Below are positions 1 to 10,121 of a stretch of 37,314 nucleotides of DNA, one piece after another. The notes beneath the pieces were generated by a model. That model was given only the letters and a program-made list of their open reading frames with translations, was not told the origin of the DNA and made no database searches. Location: contig JAYMTF010000396.1 of NCBI GenBank assembly GCA_036897485.1, positions 1-37,314 of the forward strand, given 5' to 3'. Both the position numbers and the translations under genes were made by a program. This DNA is from Pelargonium nanum (taxonomy: Eukaryota; Streptophyta; Magnoliopsida; Geraniales; Geraniaceae). Every line of letters starts with the position of its first letter. The stretch's first letter is position 1.

Positions 1-36
1 TTGACAAACAGAACACTCATTTTGGGACGGAGGGAG
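1..36. mobile_element. Stowaway-type MITE, right end only (cut by window edge)
   Basis: The first 36 bases end in a terminal sequence (core GGGACGGAGGGAG) followed by TA, the standard Stowaway (Tc1/mariner MITE) target duplication. The same terminus occurs at the right ends of the elements at 19231-19462 and 25909-26118. The left half lies outside the window, so its length and the second TA cannot be seen. Confidence 0.75.
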
Positions 37-1111
37 TATAACTTTTTAAAGTTTTTTCGTGTTAGGATCTAGATTTTTTTCTCTTTTTTACTCCTACTTT
101 CTCTGATTCGCTTCTCGTTCTAATTTACATAACTCAAACTCTAATTTTCTACGTCATCATAATCATTTTTATTCGTCTTTTTTCACAAGCTTTGATTTAG
201 CATGAGTAACTTACCTTCAATATTAGCATTAAAAAAGAAAATATTTTTCAAAGTTTATAAAATTTTGTATTTTGTGAAATTAAATCTACGTAGGAGTGTA
301 GAACTATAATTTTGATTAGTTTGAGATTAAAAAAACAAAGATATGAACTAACTCAAAAAAAATGATGCATTAAAAAAACTCATAAAAAATAATATATAGG
401 TTAAATAATGTTGAGTCTTGAGAACTTGATATTCTCAAATCTTTTTTGTTATGGATAACAAGTAAATGTTTTTTTCTCATTGAACTTAATGAGATTTTGA
501 TTTTAACCTTTAGACCCTTGATTTTAAATGTTGAGTTTTTTTTTATTTTTCTCATCCTATAATTGGTAATAAAACGTCATATTGTTCTAATATAATAATG
601 TGCCAGTAATGGTCCCCCGTTTATTAACTTTTAAAATTATTATTACCTTATTATTAAAAACAGTTTTATTGAATTAAAGGAATGCAATTAGCATAATGCC
701 ACCACGTAGCTTCACCCTCATAAACTAATTTTTATGATATCGCAGTCTTAACATTCATCAATGAAGCTTGACCCTCCACTTTTGTAGGCAATCCTCATAT
801 GACATTTGTCATGCAAAACAAAGACCAAGCTTCTACACACTTGTAAACACTAATAGTTCATCAGATAAAAGGGGAACATAATTACACATAGCAATAGCAA
901 TAGCAATAACAATCAATCATTCACAGAAACAAAATTCAATCAAAATTGGGCATTCAACAAAAGAATTTACATAAATGTCACAAAAATTTGATCTTCTCCT
1001 CCTTATCCTACCACAGCTACTACAAAATTAGAAATTCCGAAGACAAAAAGCTCTAGTAATGTACACAAACGAAAGCAGCAAAAAACTAAGAAAACAGAGA
1101 GAGGTTCAAAT
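37..1111. other. Intergenic, AT-rich, no gene seen
   Basis: I see no convincing coding region on either strand. The part next to 1112 should hold the 3' UTR of the small minus-strand gene. A short AGCAAT hexamer run lies near 888-908. The rest is AT-rich single-copy-looking sequence. Confidence 0.6.
888..908. repeat. AGCAAT hexanucleotide microsatellite
   Basis: Three to four tandem copies of a six-base unit (AGCAAT), the last drifting to AACAAT. This is a short simple repeat, probably in or just beyond the 3' UTR of the gene at 1112-1294. Confidence 0.7.
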
Positions 1112-1294
1112 TTATGCCGGAGCTTGAATCGAACGGTGAGTAGTGAACGAAGAAGAAACAAACGGAAGGCTACGGATGATGAGTAACCGGACTCTTCTCG
1201 GAAAAGGAGCGTCGTGGAGGAGATGCTCCAGCACCCTCCCGACCAGCGCCGTGTACTCCTCCATCAGCTCCGCCACTGTTGCCACCTGTATCAT
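1112..1294 (-). CDS. Small 60-aa protein of unknown function
   Basis: A single-exon reading frame of 60 residues. The frame can be extended upstream to 1312, but only from a TTG codon; the first real ATG is at 1294, preceded by a GAA-repeat leader. The protein starts MIQVATVAELMEEYTALVGR and continues with a Leu/His-rich amphipathic stretch, then PFPRRVRLLIIRSLPF and a Ser/Thr-rich tail. There is no signal peptide or clear membrane span; two amphipathic helices around a basic Pro-Arg-Arg turn is what the sequence suggests. A TATA box at 1356-1365 lies about 62 bp upstream of the ATG on the same strand, which supports a real transcription unit. I recall similar short proteins in other dicots but cannot name a function. 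It could be a chance ORF, but the ordered core and the promoter argue against that. Confidence 0.6.
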   Translation of the reverse strand: MIQVATVAELMEEYTALVGRVLEHLLHDAPFPRRVRLLIIRSLPFVSSSFTTHRSIQAPA

Positions 1295-1355
1295 CTTCTT
1301 CTTCTTCTTCAATAATATTGATTTCTGCTGAGTGGGGACTCTAATTTTAGGGTTC

Positions 1356-1365
1356 TATTTATATA
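1356..1365 (-). promoter_or_regulatory. TATA box of the 60-aa gene
   Basis: TATATAAATA on the minus strand. Transcription would start about 30 bp downstream (near 1328), giving a leader of about 35 nt that carries the GAA repeat at about 1297-1311. Confidence 0.65.
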
Positions 1366-2150
1366 TGGTAATAGATGTCAAGAGAGGCTTCTAGATAATG
1401 GTTTTTTATTTATTGGAGGTTTCTGGTAATCGTGGATTGTTCTTCCATAGATTGGAGACAGCATAGCATAGGCCATAGAGAAGTGTGTCTCAAAGCCCAC
1501 GGCGCCGCCATCTGGTTTCTGCCACGCGTCTCTCTGGTTTCTTTCTTTTTTATTGCCTCCATCCTTATCCTATCTCTATCCATTTTCTTTTGTTTCAAAT
1601 AAACATTGTCTTTTTATCTGTCTCTGTCTTATCTGAATTAATAAACTGGTAATACTGACAATCTATCTCGACAAAACCATCCACCCCACCCATTGATTTA
1701 GAAACTACTCTTTTGGGGAGTCGGATCTGCTTTTGAAGAGCGTACCATTGTTCTATGTAAGACAAGTGATTGATTCAAGTGATTGATTTCACTTAGTCCA
1801 TGGACGTAAAATTAACATGTCAACTGATAAGATAAAGGACACAACCCAACCAGCTACTGATATTGCAACTCTAGCCACAGCTTTGCTTTTCAACACTACG
1901 TACAAGCCCCCTGTTTCTGTTTGTTCTATTGTTGAAAACATAGAGTTTGATAATATTATACCGAAACTATAAACGTGCACACTCAGTCATATAGGATCAG
2001 TAATTCCTAGCAAAATATAGACATGATCATACATGCGTACGTACAAATGGGAATGAAATTTACAAACCTATTCTAGATTCCTAGAAACTGAACTCTACTC
2101 TCTTCTCTCCAAGAAGAGGCCACCTATGACTCTCTAAGAACCATCAACAT
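1366..2150. other. Intergenic: upstream DNA of the 60-aa gene and 3' flank of the NAC gene
   Basis: No coding sequence is supported. The left part is presumably the promoter of the small gene at 1112-1294. The right part should contain the 3' UTR of the NAC gene, whose stop codon is at 2151-2153. Short frames on both strands have no recognisable features. Confidence 0.6.
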
Positions 2151-5126
2151 CTACACCAACACATTCCCTATCAGGACTACCAACAACAATACAACAAGAG
2201 AGATATAAACAGCTACCATTAACCTGGAAATGGACCTGTGATGCCTAGATGGTGCCTCTTGAACCGCTGATAAGATCGCCTGGCAGCTTCCCGATTTACT
2301 CTTCTGCTGTTTTGTCATAAGCCTCAGTTTTGTGGATGCCTCATCAGAAACTTCCTTGCTCTTTTCAGACTCGGGACATAGGATGTTAGTTTCCAATTCA
2401 TTAGTAGCAGGACAATCGTTTGTACCTTCTCCAGCCTGCATAGGACAAATATCAATCTATAACTCAAATAATATTAACTTAACATCTAGAGAGGCTATAC
2501 ACGTAATGTCCAATATTACCTTCGTAACAGTTGATTGCACTTCTTCTTCTTCTTTGTGGCAGTCAGCATCTCTAACTCTACTACAGGCAGACCCAACTGA
2601 AACTTTCTGCAAACGTAATCTTCTATTAGCAGTCCCCTGAGGTACAAAGTTGTCTGACATTGGTTGATTCTGCGGCTGGCGAGTCCTAAACTTGATTACA
2701 GATCCACCAATGTGATCTCCGCCATACTTAACAGGGCTTTTTTCATCGGTAGATGCTTCTAGATTATTAAACCCACCGTAGAATGAATCCATGGCAGATT
2801 TAGTGTATAAAGGATCATAGCGGACAGTATTTTCCCATAGGGCGCCCATATTACCATCTATAAGTTCCCGGTCATGAAGTGACACGAGAGCTTGTGAAGA
2901 TTCAAAAGAGCTATGCATATGCAATATGTCCTTGCTATCCACGTGCTCATTAAACCACCTAGAAGCTTCCAGTTCTTGATTATACTGGCAAAAAAGAGGC
3001 ACAACAGATTAATTTCTAGGGGTCACAATGGGGCTAAATGAAATTACTTGAAAAAGAAAAGCTTACATACTACAACACCCGTAAACCAACATAACCAACT
3101 CAAATTTACCAACACATCGATTTAAAGGCTACAATTATGTATTCTTTTACCTGCACTTTGGCCATGTCAGTGTCAATGCCACAGTGCAATCCGTTTGCTT
3201 TATTGTAGATGTTTCCAAAAGGTAGTGTCTGCTGCAACTGACACATATGACCTGACAAGTGGGAGTCACTTCCAACTGCAGAGTTCTTTTGGCTGGTTGA
3301 CTCTTCACACGAGCTTGCATCTTGATTATGGAATACTTCATCTAATAAATCCGTGAGAGATATGTCCACTTCAGTGGTTCCATCCAGAAATTGTAACCCA
3401 TTATGATCATTGCCAAAGTCACTGGCAAAGGGTGAATCCATGCAAGGTATTGGCTCTTCGTGACTTTGATATTGAGACGGGGTAACTTTGCAACGAAGTG
3501 GATACACCTAGATTCAAAGAACTCAAACACTTAACATGGAGATTAACATAAAGCTATGAACGAACCAGAATTTAACACTACAAATGTGATAATGAATCAT
3601 TTTTCACCTCAACAGTTGTTTCTTCTGCTGCATGATCTTCCCCATCAGAGGCCATATAGCTATTGCAACTACTCTCAACAGGTACTACAGCATTTGAAGT
3701 CATGTTGTCGAAATTATCAGTCAACCACCTTTTAATCCCTTCCGAATTCTTTCCAACTGGCACATCTGAAATTGCAGTTTCATCAACTACATCCGAAGTT
3801 GTGTCGTCAGGCGACAACTTGGTTGTGGTGGGAGAAGAGCTTGTTGGTTCCGCTTCATCGTACTTCAGAACACTGGCAATCTCCTCTGCCTTCCGAAACA
3901 AGCGACAGAGAACAAAGGGATTCTGTACCAAATGGAAGGGAGCAAAATGAGTAAACTTTAACTTCCTAATTAGTTTTCAACAAAAAAAGTGATTCACAGA
4001 CCCCAAAAGATTAATAAACAGCTTATATGAATACGATATAGTTTGAACCGCTTGTGGGTAAGCAGCATGTTGCTTACCTTCTTGAGGCTGATGACACTTC
4101 AGAGTTCAGAAACCAAATGGCACTGATTAATACTTGCATTTTACATTACCATAAACCCACTTAAACCAGCAATTCAATAGGCATTCAGAAACTAGTTTTG
4201 AAGCTTTTGAAAGCAAAGAAATTTGCTTTAAATGTTCATCCATAAACAACGAATAACTGAATTGTGACTTCTTATAGAAAGAACAGCAACCAACCACAAT
4301 TCTAAAAGTGGAAGCAATTCACATAAGTGTTTCAACAACAATGATGCTAATTATTTAAAAGGGAGATTGATAAAGTCCAAAATTCACATATTAAGCTCAA
4401 TCAAATCCATCACACTAACTTCAAACAAGCAAAAGAATATACCTGGCCAGGGCCAGTACCGTCAAGAGCCTTCTCGGTAGCACGATACTCATGCATAATC
4501 CAATGAGTGCGTTCGCCCTTAGGCGCACGGCCTCTGTAGAAGACAAGGGTCTTCTTCATACCAATCATGGTTGGTGTTGTGTTCGCACCAGAGCTAGACT
4601 TGCGGGACTTTATGGTTCGATCCTTGCCGGTGGCCTTCCAATAACCGGCCTCTGTGGCCCTGTTAGACCGGTGACCATTTGGGTACTTCCGGTCACGAGG
4701 ACAGAAGAAGAACCACTCAGGGTCATCCGTCTTGATCACGGACAATCCTAAATTTTCAGACACAACAAGCACTCACTAAAATTAACAATTGTAAGGACAA
4801 AAAATAATTAATTTTGATCCAATCAATTGATTGACACATGTACGAAGAAGAATAATGGATGGAATAAAGCTGATGGACTCGTGAATAACGAACCAAAGAT
4901 TCAGAATTTGTTCAAAATTCCCAATTCCCAATTCAAATAAATGTCCAAAACAAAACAAACCTGGGAGATCCCAAGGCTCCCACTTGCAGACGTCGATTTC
5001 AGGAATAACTTCGACCTCGGAATCGCGGCCGTAGATCTTCAACCTGAGGTAGTGATGAATGAGCTCTTCGTCGGTCGGTCTGAATCTAAACCCTAGAGGC
5101 AGCGAACCCACCGACAACACTGCCAT
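2151..5126 (-). CDS. Membrane-tethered NAC transcription factor (NTL type)
   Basis: Six coding exons: 4961-5126, 4443-4747, 3608-3922, 3151-3507, 2520-2984 and 2151-2435; all introns are GT-AG and the frame closes at 630 aa. The NAC DNA-binding domain fills residues 1 to about 168 with subdomains A ([14 protein letters not shown]), B ([11 protein letters not shown]), C ([11 protein letters not shown]), D ([20 protein letters not shown]) and E ([11 protein letters not shown]). The middle is an acidic Ser/Thr-rich region typical of a NAC activation domain. The last 24 residues are a hydrophobic helix ([17 protein letters not shown]) that runs almost to the C-terminus, so the protein should be tail-anchored. 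NTL family members sit in the ER or plasma membrane and are freed by proteolysis during stress; that mode is inferred from the family. Introns 1 and 2 fall inside the NAC domain, as usual. The closest named relatives are the NTL6/NTL9/NAC091 group; I do not assign one orthologue. Confidence 0.93.
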
Positions 5127-6232
5127 ACCTCTCCTTCTGCTCACTTCTGATGGCGATGAAACGTGAAATTCAACGACGACGACGACAGCGTGAAATTGAG
5201 GAACCCTAATTGGAGAAAACTGAGGAAATGAGAGTGACAAGAAGCACAGCTGGTGATATTCTCGTGCACGAGGTAAAAGGTAGCAAATTGAAGCTTTATT
5301 AACCTTCTCTTTCTCTGCTTTCGAGGAGCGATGACACTGAGCTTCCTTAATTGGACTGTCTTTGAAAGAGCCAGCCAAAGATAGTGTAAAATTTGGTCTA
5401 GTCTTGAGTGCCACCCAATGGTGTCCCGACAGCACTCACCAATGCGTTTACGTGGACCATAAACATTCGACACTGAAACCGGTTGGAACAGCTGTGGAAC
5501 ACACACAATTCTCACCCAATGCAATGCAGTGTAGACGTGGACCAGAAATGGTGTGCGCAGCCGCATGTACGCACAGTCCCCAACTCCACTCAAAGTTATT
5601 TTGGGTAGTTGGGCTTTCAAGTTTTGGGCTGGGCCTTTGATACTTTCCAATTTTGGGCCTCCAATGAGTATCTCATATAGCTCTTATAATTAAAAATTAT
5701 GTTTAATCTAATCTTTTAATTTAACTTAGTATAGTCAAGAGATGGTTTGGAAGATAATATGTAGCCCTGTTGTTGATAAACAAATGAAAACATAAAATAA
5801 TTAATTAACATTTTTGTCTTGTACATGGGAATGGATTCAAAAAGGGGTGTTGTATAATCCAAGTAAAATCTGTAAACCCCATTTTTTATTTTGTGAATTC
5901 CCAACAGCAAGATGACATAATCTAAGTAGGAACCAAGAAGAATCCAAACAATTTTTATTAAAATACAATTTGATAACACTAGTAGCAAAAGAGGCCATAG
6001 TTATAATATAAAAAAATGTACATGGTGAACAAATATATTATTATTATAATTATTAAGAGTTTTCAACTATTGGAACCCAAATTAAAACTTGGGTTAGTAA
6101 CCAGATATGGAGAAGCAATTAGGAGAAGCCTGCAACACTATCAGGTATGTAGTTTCCTCAATGCATCACAAGTACAAAACAAATTAAGACTTCACTTCCA
6201 ACCTCCATATTTCATTCTATTTACAGATTTAC
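5127..6232. other. Intergenic: NAC leader/promoter and 3' flank of the RINGv gene
   Basis: The interval separates two minus-strand genes. The part near 5127 is the NAC 5' UTR and promoter. The part just below 6233 is the RINGv 3' UTR. Several open frames here show no protein features and look like chance. Confidence 0.6.
5610..5659. promoter_or_regulatory. Cluster of four site II (TGGGCY) motifs upstream of the NAC gene
   Basis: TGGGCT or TGGGCC occurs at 5610-5615, 5625-5630, 5630-5635 and 5654-5659. Site II elements bind TCP factors and are known from promoters of growth-linked and mitochondrial genes. The cluster is about 480-530 bp upstream of the NAC start codon, so it could be that gene's promoter if the leader is long. 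No TATA box is obvious nearby. Confidence 0.5.
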
Positions 6233-8708
6233 CTACAAAGCAGGATGGTATCCAAGATTTACATTTGTTTCCACCCTTTGGACAACTCTCCTCAAACTCC
6301 ACTCATGGCAAAATTCCAGGGCAAGTCGAATGGCAGTTCCAAGTCCGAGCACAACAATAACACCTTGCACACGATATCAGAAAATTCAATAACTAGAAAA
6401 TAAGATTTGCATCGAATCAAAAGGCACCAAATTTATATGAAAGTTTTATGAGTACCGATTATAATGTTAACGGGGAGTGCCGATACACCAAGCGTAATAG
6501 ATATCAACACATCCAACAGGAGACCGCCAATGAGGATTAAGAATGCTACCCAAAGTGGACTAAAACAACCCTGTGAAGAGCAATGGGAATCCAGGCTTAC
6601 AGCACTGAAATGAAATAAGAAAGAATCAGCTAGATTGGCAATTCAACCCTTACCCTTTCACGCTCTTGCGAAACAGTAAATCCCCTAAAGTTTGGATCAA
6701 CCCTCCAAACCCAGTAATTAGCCTGCTCCATTGAACACATTACATTAGACCATCAAACTTCATCATGTCAATTACATACTAGAATATACAATCAAAACAA
6801 AAGGTTGAAATTATTGCCAACATCTCGTACAGACATTTTTCTTTATGCCACTGCTTATTGCCATCAAACACTGATGCTACGGAGTACCATAAAGCAGAAC
6901 ATGCAATGGAAGACATAGGTCGTTCATGTAATAAACGCCCTTTTTTGTTTCCAGCGTAATGAATGTTTATGAAATGTCGAAAGGCAGTGCAGCACAACAT
7001 TGCCTATCCCTCCCGCTATAACACAACTTGATGCGATAAAAAAATGAAAAATAAAATAAAAGGCACCCCCAACATGTACAAATATTATCAGCAGCACAGC
7101 TCATAGTCACTCTCCAAATATTTGACAGTAAGTTTGATGCTTAGTTAACCCAATAAATTGCCAACCAATCAAACAACAGGCAACAACCAAACCTTTCCCA
7201 AACTATGTTGGGTTCAGCTCCATGAATCCTTTAGCAAAATACTTTGGGATTTGCATTTCAATAAACAGTCTAATGACTTAAATTCAAATATTTAAATCTA
7301 CAAAAATTAAATTTGTAATTATAAAAAATATGTTGTTTCTTCATATGCATTAACATATTACATATCATTTTTCAGGCTCTCAGCTAGTTTTTTCCCCCAT
7401 AAGAACGGAAATGCATTAGACTGCCAGATCCAATTGAAGTGGCTTAACCCATGGTTATGAGTTCAACTTCTGACTTAGTCCAAAGGGCAATTGTAAACTT
7501 ATAATGAAATCAAAATATCAACATAAATTTTTACAGATGAAAACACGGACTACTTACAGTTGGCTGAGATTCCGGAGGTGACACATTTGAAGCCACCACT
7601 CTGCATAGAAAGTTGTATTATGATAATTGATCTCCTAAAAAACTATGAAAACAGAAAACAAAAACAGGGCTTAGATGATGAATTGTTTTGATGGACTACT
7701 TACTGGCAGATCTCACATTTGTTTGATCCTCTTGTGCGAAACCAAGTCTCTATACATGATCGGTGCGTTTTCGCAAGCCCACCTCGGCATTGACATCCAA
7801 GATCTATCAGAACTTCTTCCTTTTCCTGCTGACATACTCTAAACAACAACAGACCAAGATTACTTTTCAATATCAATCAACATAACAAGGCAGATTGTAT
7901 ATGAGAAACTCAAAATAGCTGCTAGCTAAATGTAATACATATTAAACACACATCAAATTTGTTTGATATTGGATATTAGTATGAAAAGTACAACTATGCA
8001 TGTCCAAGATCTTGTACATGTCAATTTTTGCCCTTTCACTACAACATATTTTACCTTTGCATTGAAGGTCATACTACACACTCATCTCAACAAGAAACTT
8101 TTTAAAATGCCTCCTTTTCTTCCAAAATAATTTTACTCCACACAAAGCACTAAGTAGCACTATTTGAAACAAGTTATGTATCAACAAAATCATCATGCAT
8201 TTCCGACTGCACAAATCCAAAAAAGTGAATGTGTATGATTTTGATGGTTTGTTAACCTCAACAATATGCACTAAATATCACCGTTCTGTGTCATGAATGA
8301 ATCATCATAGATCCACAAAAAGCAAAGTACCTAATAGCAAAAACTGCAACCAACACCATAATGAGAAGAGTCACTTTACCTGCATTGCTCATGAGAATAA
8401 CTACTAGTTCTCGACAAGTAATCCTTCCTAGGAGAAGCCACATCGACGACTCCTTCCTCGTTGGAATCGGCAGCCTTTGAAAGCCCCCCAGCTGGTTCAC
8501 CATTCCCGCTAGTCTCTCCATTAGAAACCACAATGGTAAGCAACGCCCCATGACCATGATTGGCAGAGTCCTGGAGCAAGCTCCGCACGCCTTCCTCCAC
8601 AGGCGGCGGCACCACCGTGGAGTCACCGCCCTGCTTCTCAATATCCACCTCCTCCTCCCCACCTCCACCAATTGCGGTTCTACTGTCATTCGAGCCACCA
8701 TTCATCAT
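6233..8708 (-). CDS. RINGv (C4HC3) membrane-anchored E3 ubiquitin ligase
   Basis: Six exons: 8380-8708, 7704-7838, 7558-7600, 6654-6722, 6456-6570 and 6233-6363, with GT-AG introns and exact phase closure to 273 aa. The N-terminal 108 residues are acidic, Gly/Ser-rich and probably disordered. The variant RING has all eight zinc ligands: C109, C112, C125, C127, H135, C138, C151 and C154 (motifs GCQCRGGL, HRSCIETWF, CEIC). After a linker ending in NYWVWRVDP come two hydrophobic segments at about 198-224 and 226-248, then ALEFCHEWSLRRVVQRVE. This is the standard layout of plant MARCH-like ligases, which ubiquitinate proteins at endomembranes. The substrate cannot be told from sequence. The start is the first of two adjacent Met codons at 8708. 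A 5' UTR intron is possible, since a donor-like GTACGAG lies near 9058, but I cannot prove it. Confidence 0.92.
7170..7230 (-). mobile_element. Fragment of an RTE-LINE/Au-SINE type 3' tail
   Basis: Inside intron 3 of the RINGv gene, the stretch running from CAACAACC through CCCAAACTATGTTGGGTT to CATGAATCC resembles the 3' end shared by plant RTE LINEs and Au-type SINEs (TTG-rich tail on the minus strand). Only about 60 bases are recognisable and they are degraded. Identification is from memory of the consensus, so it is tentative. Confidence 0.45.
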
Positions 8709-9984
8709 CTAATTCATCAACAAAACCCCAAATCTCAAACTCAATGAATCAAAAACCCTAGAAAACAATCAATCTACACACTTTTATAAGATCCTCCCGA
8801 ATTTCAGCTCAAAATCAAATTAAACAACACAATAGCTCTGCGTCAATAAATTAATAAACAAATTCAAAGAGGAACATATCAAGATACAGGTTTTGGTAAA
8901 ATCAATAAGGTTGAATAAAACAGAGTGGAATTGGAGCAGTAGAAAAAGAAGCAATCGGATAAAAGTAGCATAAAAGCAGAGAGCTTTTGTTGGAGAATGA
9001 TTTGCAAGGGTGAGAGTAGGTGAGCTAAGAAATCGAAAAGGTGAGAAACAAACCTCGTACCTGGGTGATATTGACCGCAGAATATGGGAACTACCTTGAA
9101 TTTTTACTTGGGACTGTGAGGACTGAGGAGGTTTACGGAAGAGGAAAGGGGTGGTAGGCGGTGACGAGGATGATACATTTTTGATACTCTTCCATTTCAG
9201 GAATTCAGATTTTTTTCGTTTTCTATTCCTTTTCTATCAATATATATTTGTACTCTCATTTAAAAAAAATCGATACTATTTATTAATAAAATATTACTGT
9301 ATTTTCTTTTAAAAATATACAGTTTTTTTTACTCAATCTTTTACAAAATAAGAGTCATAATTTACTTTGTTGAAGTGGGTGATGTGTCTCATATTGAAAA
9401 AATATAAAGTGAAGCAGCTGCATGTAGTGTTCCAAGTGAAACTCTACTAATAAAGTTGACGGGAACTCTGGTTTTGATTCAGGTTTTGCCCCAAAATTAA
9501 AAGTGGTCTTTTAGTAGTGGAGGTCAAAGCCGTTAATCTATTTGTCTGGTTTCTAGTTTATAAAATATCAATAATGTATTTATAATAAGTTGGTAATAAT
9601 TCAGTTTGTTACAATACATATATAAATTATGATACTAACACTTTAAACATCATGTTTAAATATCTTAGTCGTGTATGATACTCAACCATTTAAGCATCAT
9701 GTTGATCACTAAAGGTCAAAGAATGTGTGGAACCTTTTCACTCATTATCAAACTCATCTCAACATGCTTCATCACCATCAGGTGGCTCTCATTTGGTTTA
9801 GGTCATTGTACTGTGTTATATACAATGTGTTCGAGAGTTAGTTCTAGCTTTCTAGGCACATACTATGCAGGTGTTGGGCAAAATCAAGAGCTCCCATTTG
9901 TCATTTAAGCATTGCGAGGAAGAACGAAACTTTTTAATCTTTGTAGATTTAGGTGGTGTTCTATTGTCCAAATAGAGAAAAATG
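8709..9984. other. Intergenic: RINGv leader and promoter, then AT-rich DNA
   Basis: Next to 8709 is the RINGv 5' UTR, with a telo-box-like AAACCCTA at about 8753-8760. A TATATATT stretch near 9236-9250 (minus strand) could serve as a TATA element. Beyond about 9300 I see only AT-rich DNA. An open frame at 9675-9908 (+) shows no domain and is probably chance. Confidence 0.5.
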
Positions 9985-10112
9985 GCCCTCTAGGGGGTGG
10001 CGCAATGGTCAAGACACACATCTCCACGTAGAAGGTCGTGGGGGGTTTGGGTTAAAAGGGGAGAGCTACCCCCTGTTGTGTAGCTCAATTTTTTTTTAAA
10101 AAAAAGAAAAAA
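9985..10112 (+). mobile_element. tRNA-derived SINE with target-site duplication
   Basis: A 128-bp body starts GCCCTCTAGGGGGTGG, contains a pol III A-box-like TGGCGCAATGG at 9998-10008 and a degenerate B-box-like region near 10034-10050, and ends in a T9 run followed by an A-rich tail. It is flanked by an exact 9-bp direct repeat, AGAAAAATG, at 9976-9984 and 10113-10121, as expected for LINE-assisted insertion. The internal promoter, the tail and the duplication together make a SINE the best call. I do not recognise the exact family. Confidence 0.7.
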
Positions 10113-10121
10113 AGAAAAATG

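Noticed and set aside
1112-1312. Longer 66-residue form of the small protein starting at 1312
   Set aside because: That first codon is TTG; the first ATG in frame is at 1294, so the Lys run is untranslated leader.
5362-5640. 92-codon plus-strand frame in the NAC promoter
   Set aside because: No domain, unusual composition, and it overlaps the site II cluster and the NAC leader.
6779-7000. 73-codon minus-strand frame inside RINGv intron 3
   Set aside because: The flanking splice sites and family alignment place it in an intron, and the translation shows no domain.
9675-9908. 77-codon plus-strand frame between the RINGv gene and the SINE
   Set aside because: Cys-rich but without motif, promoter or splice context; likely chance.
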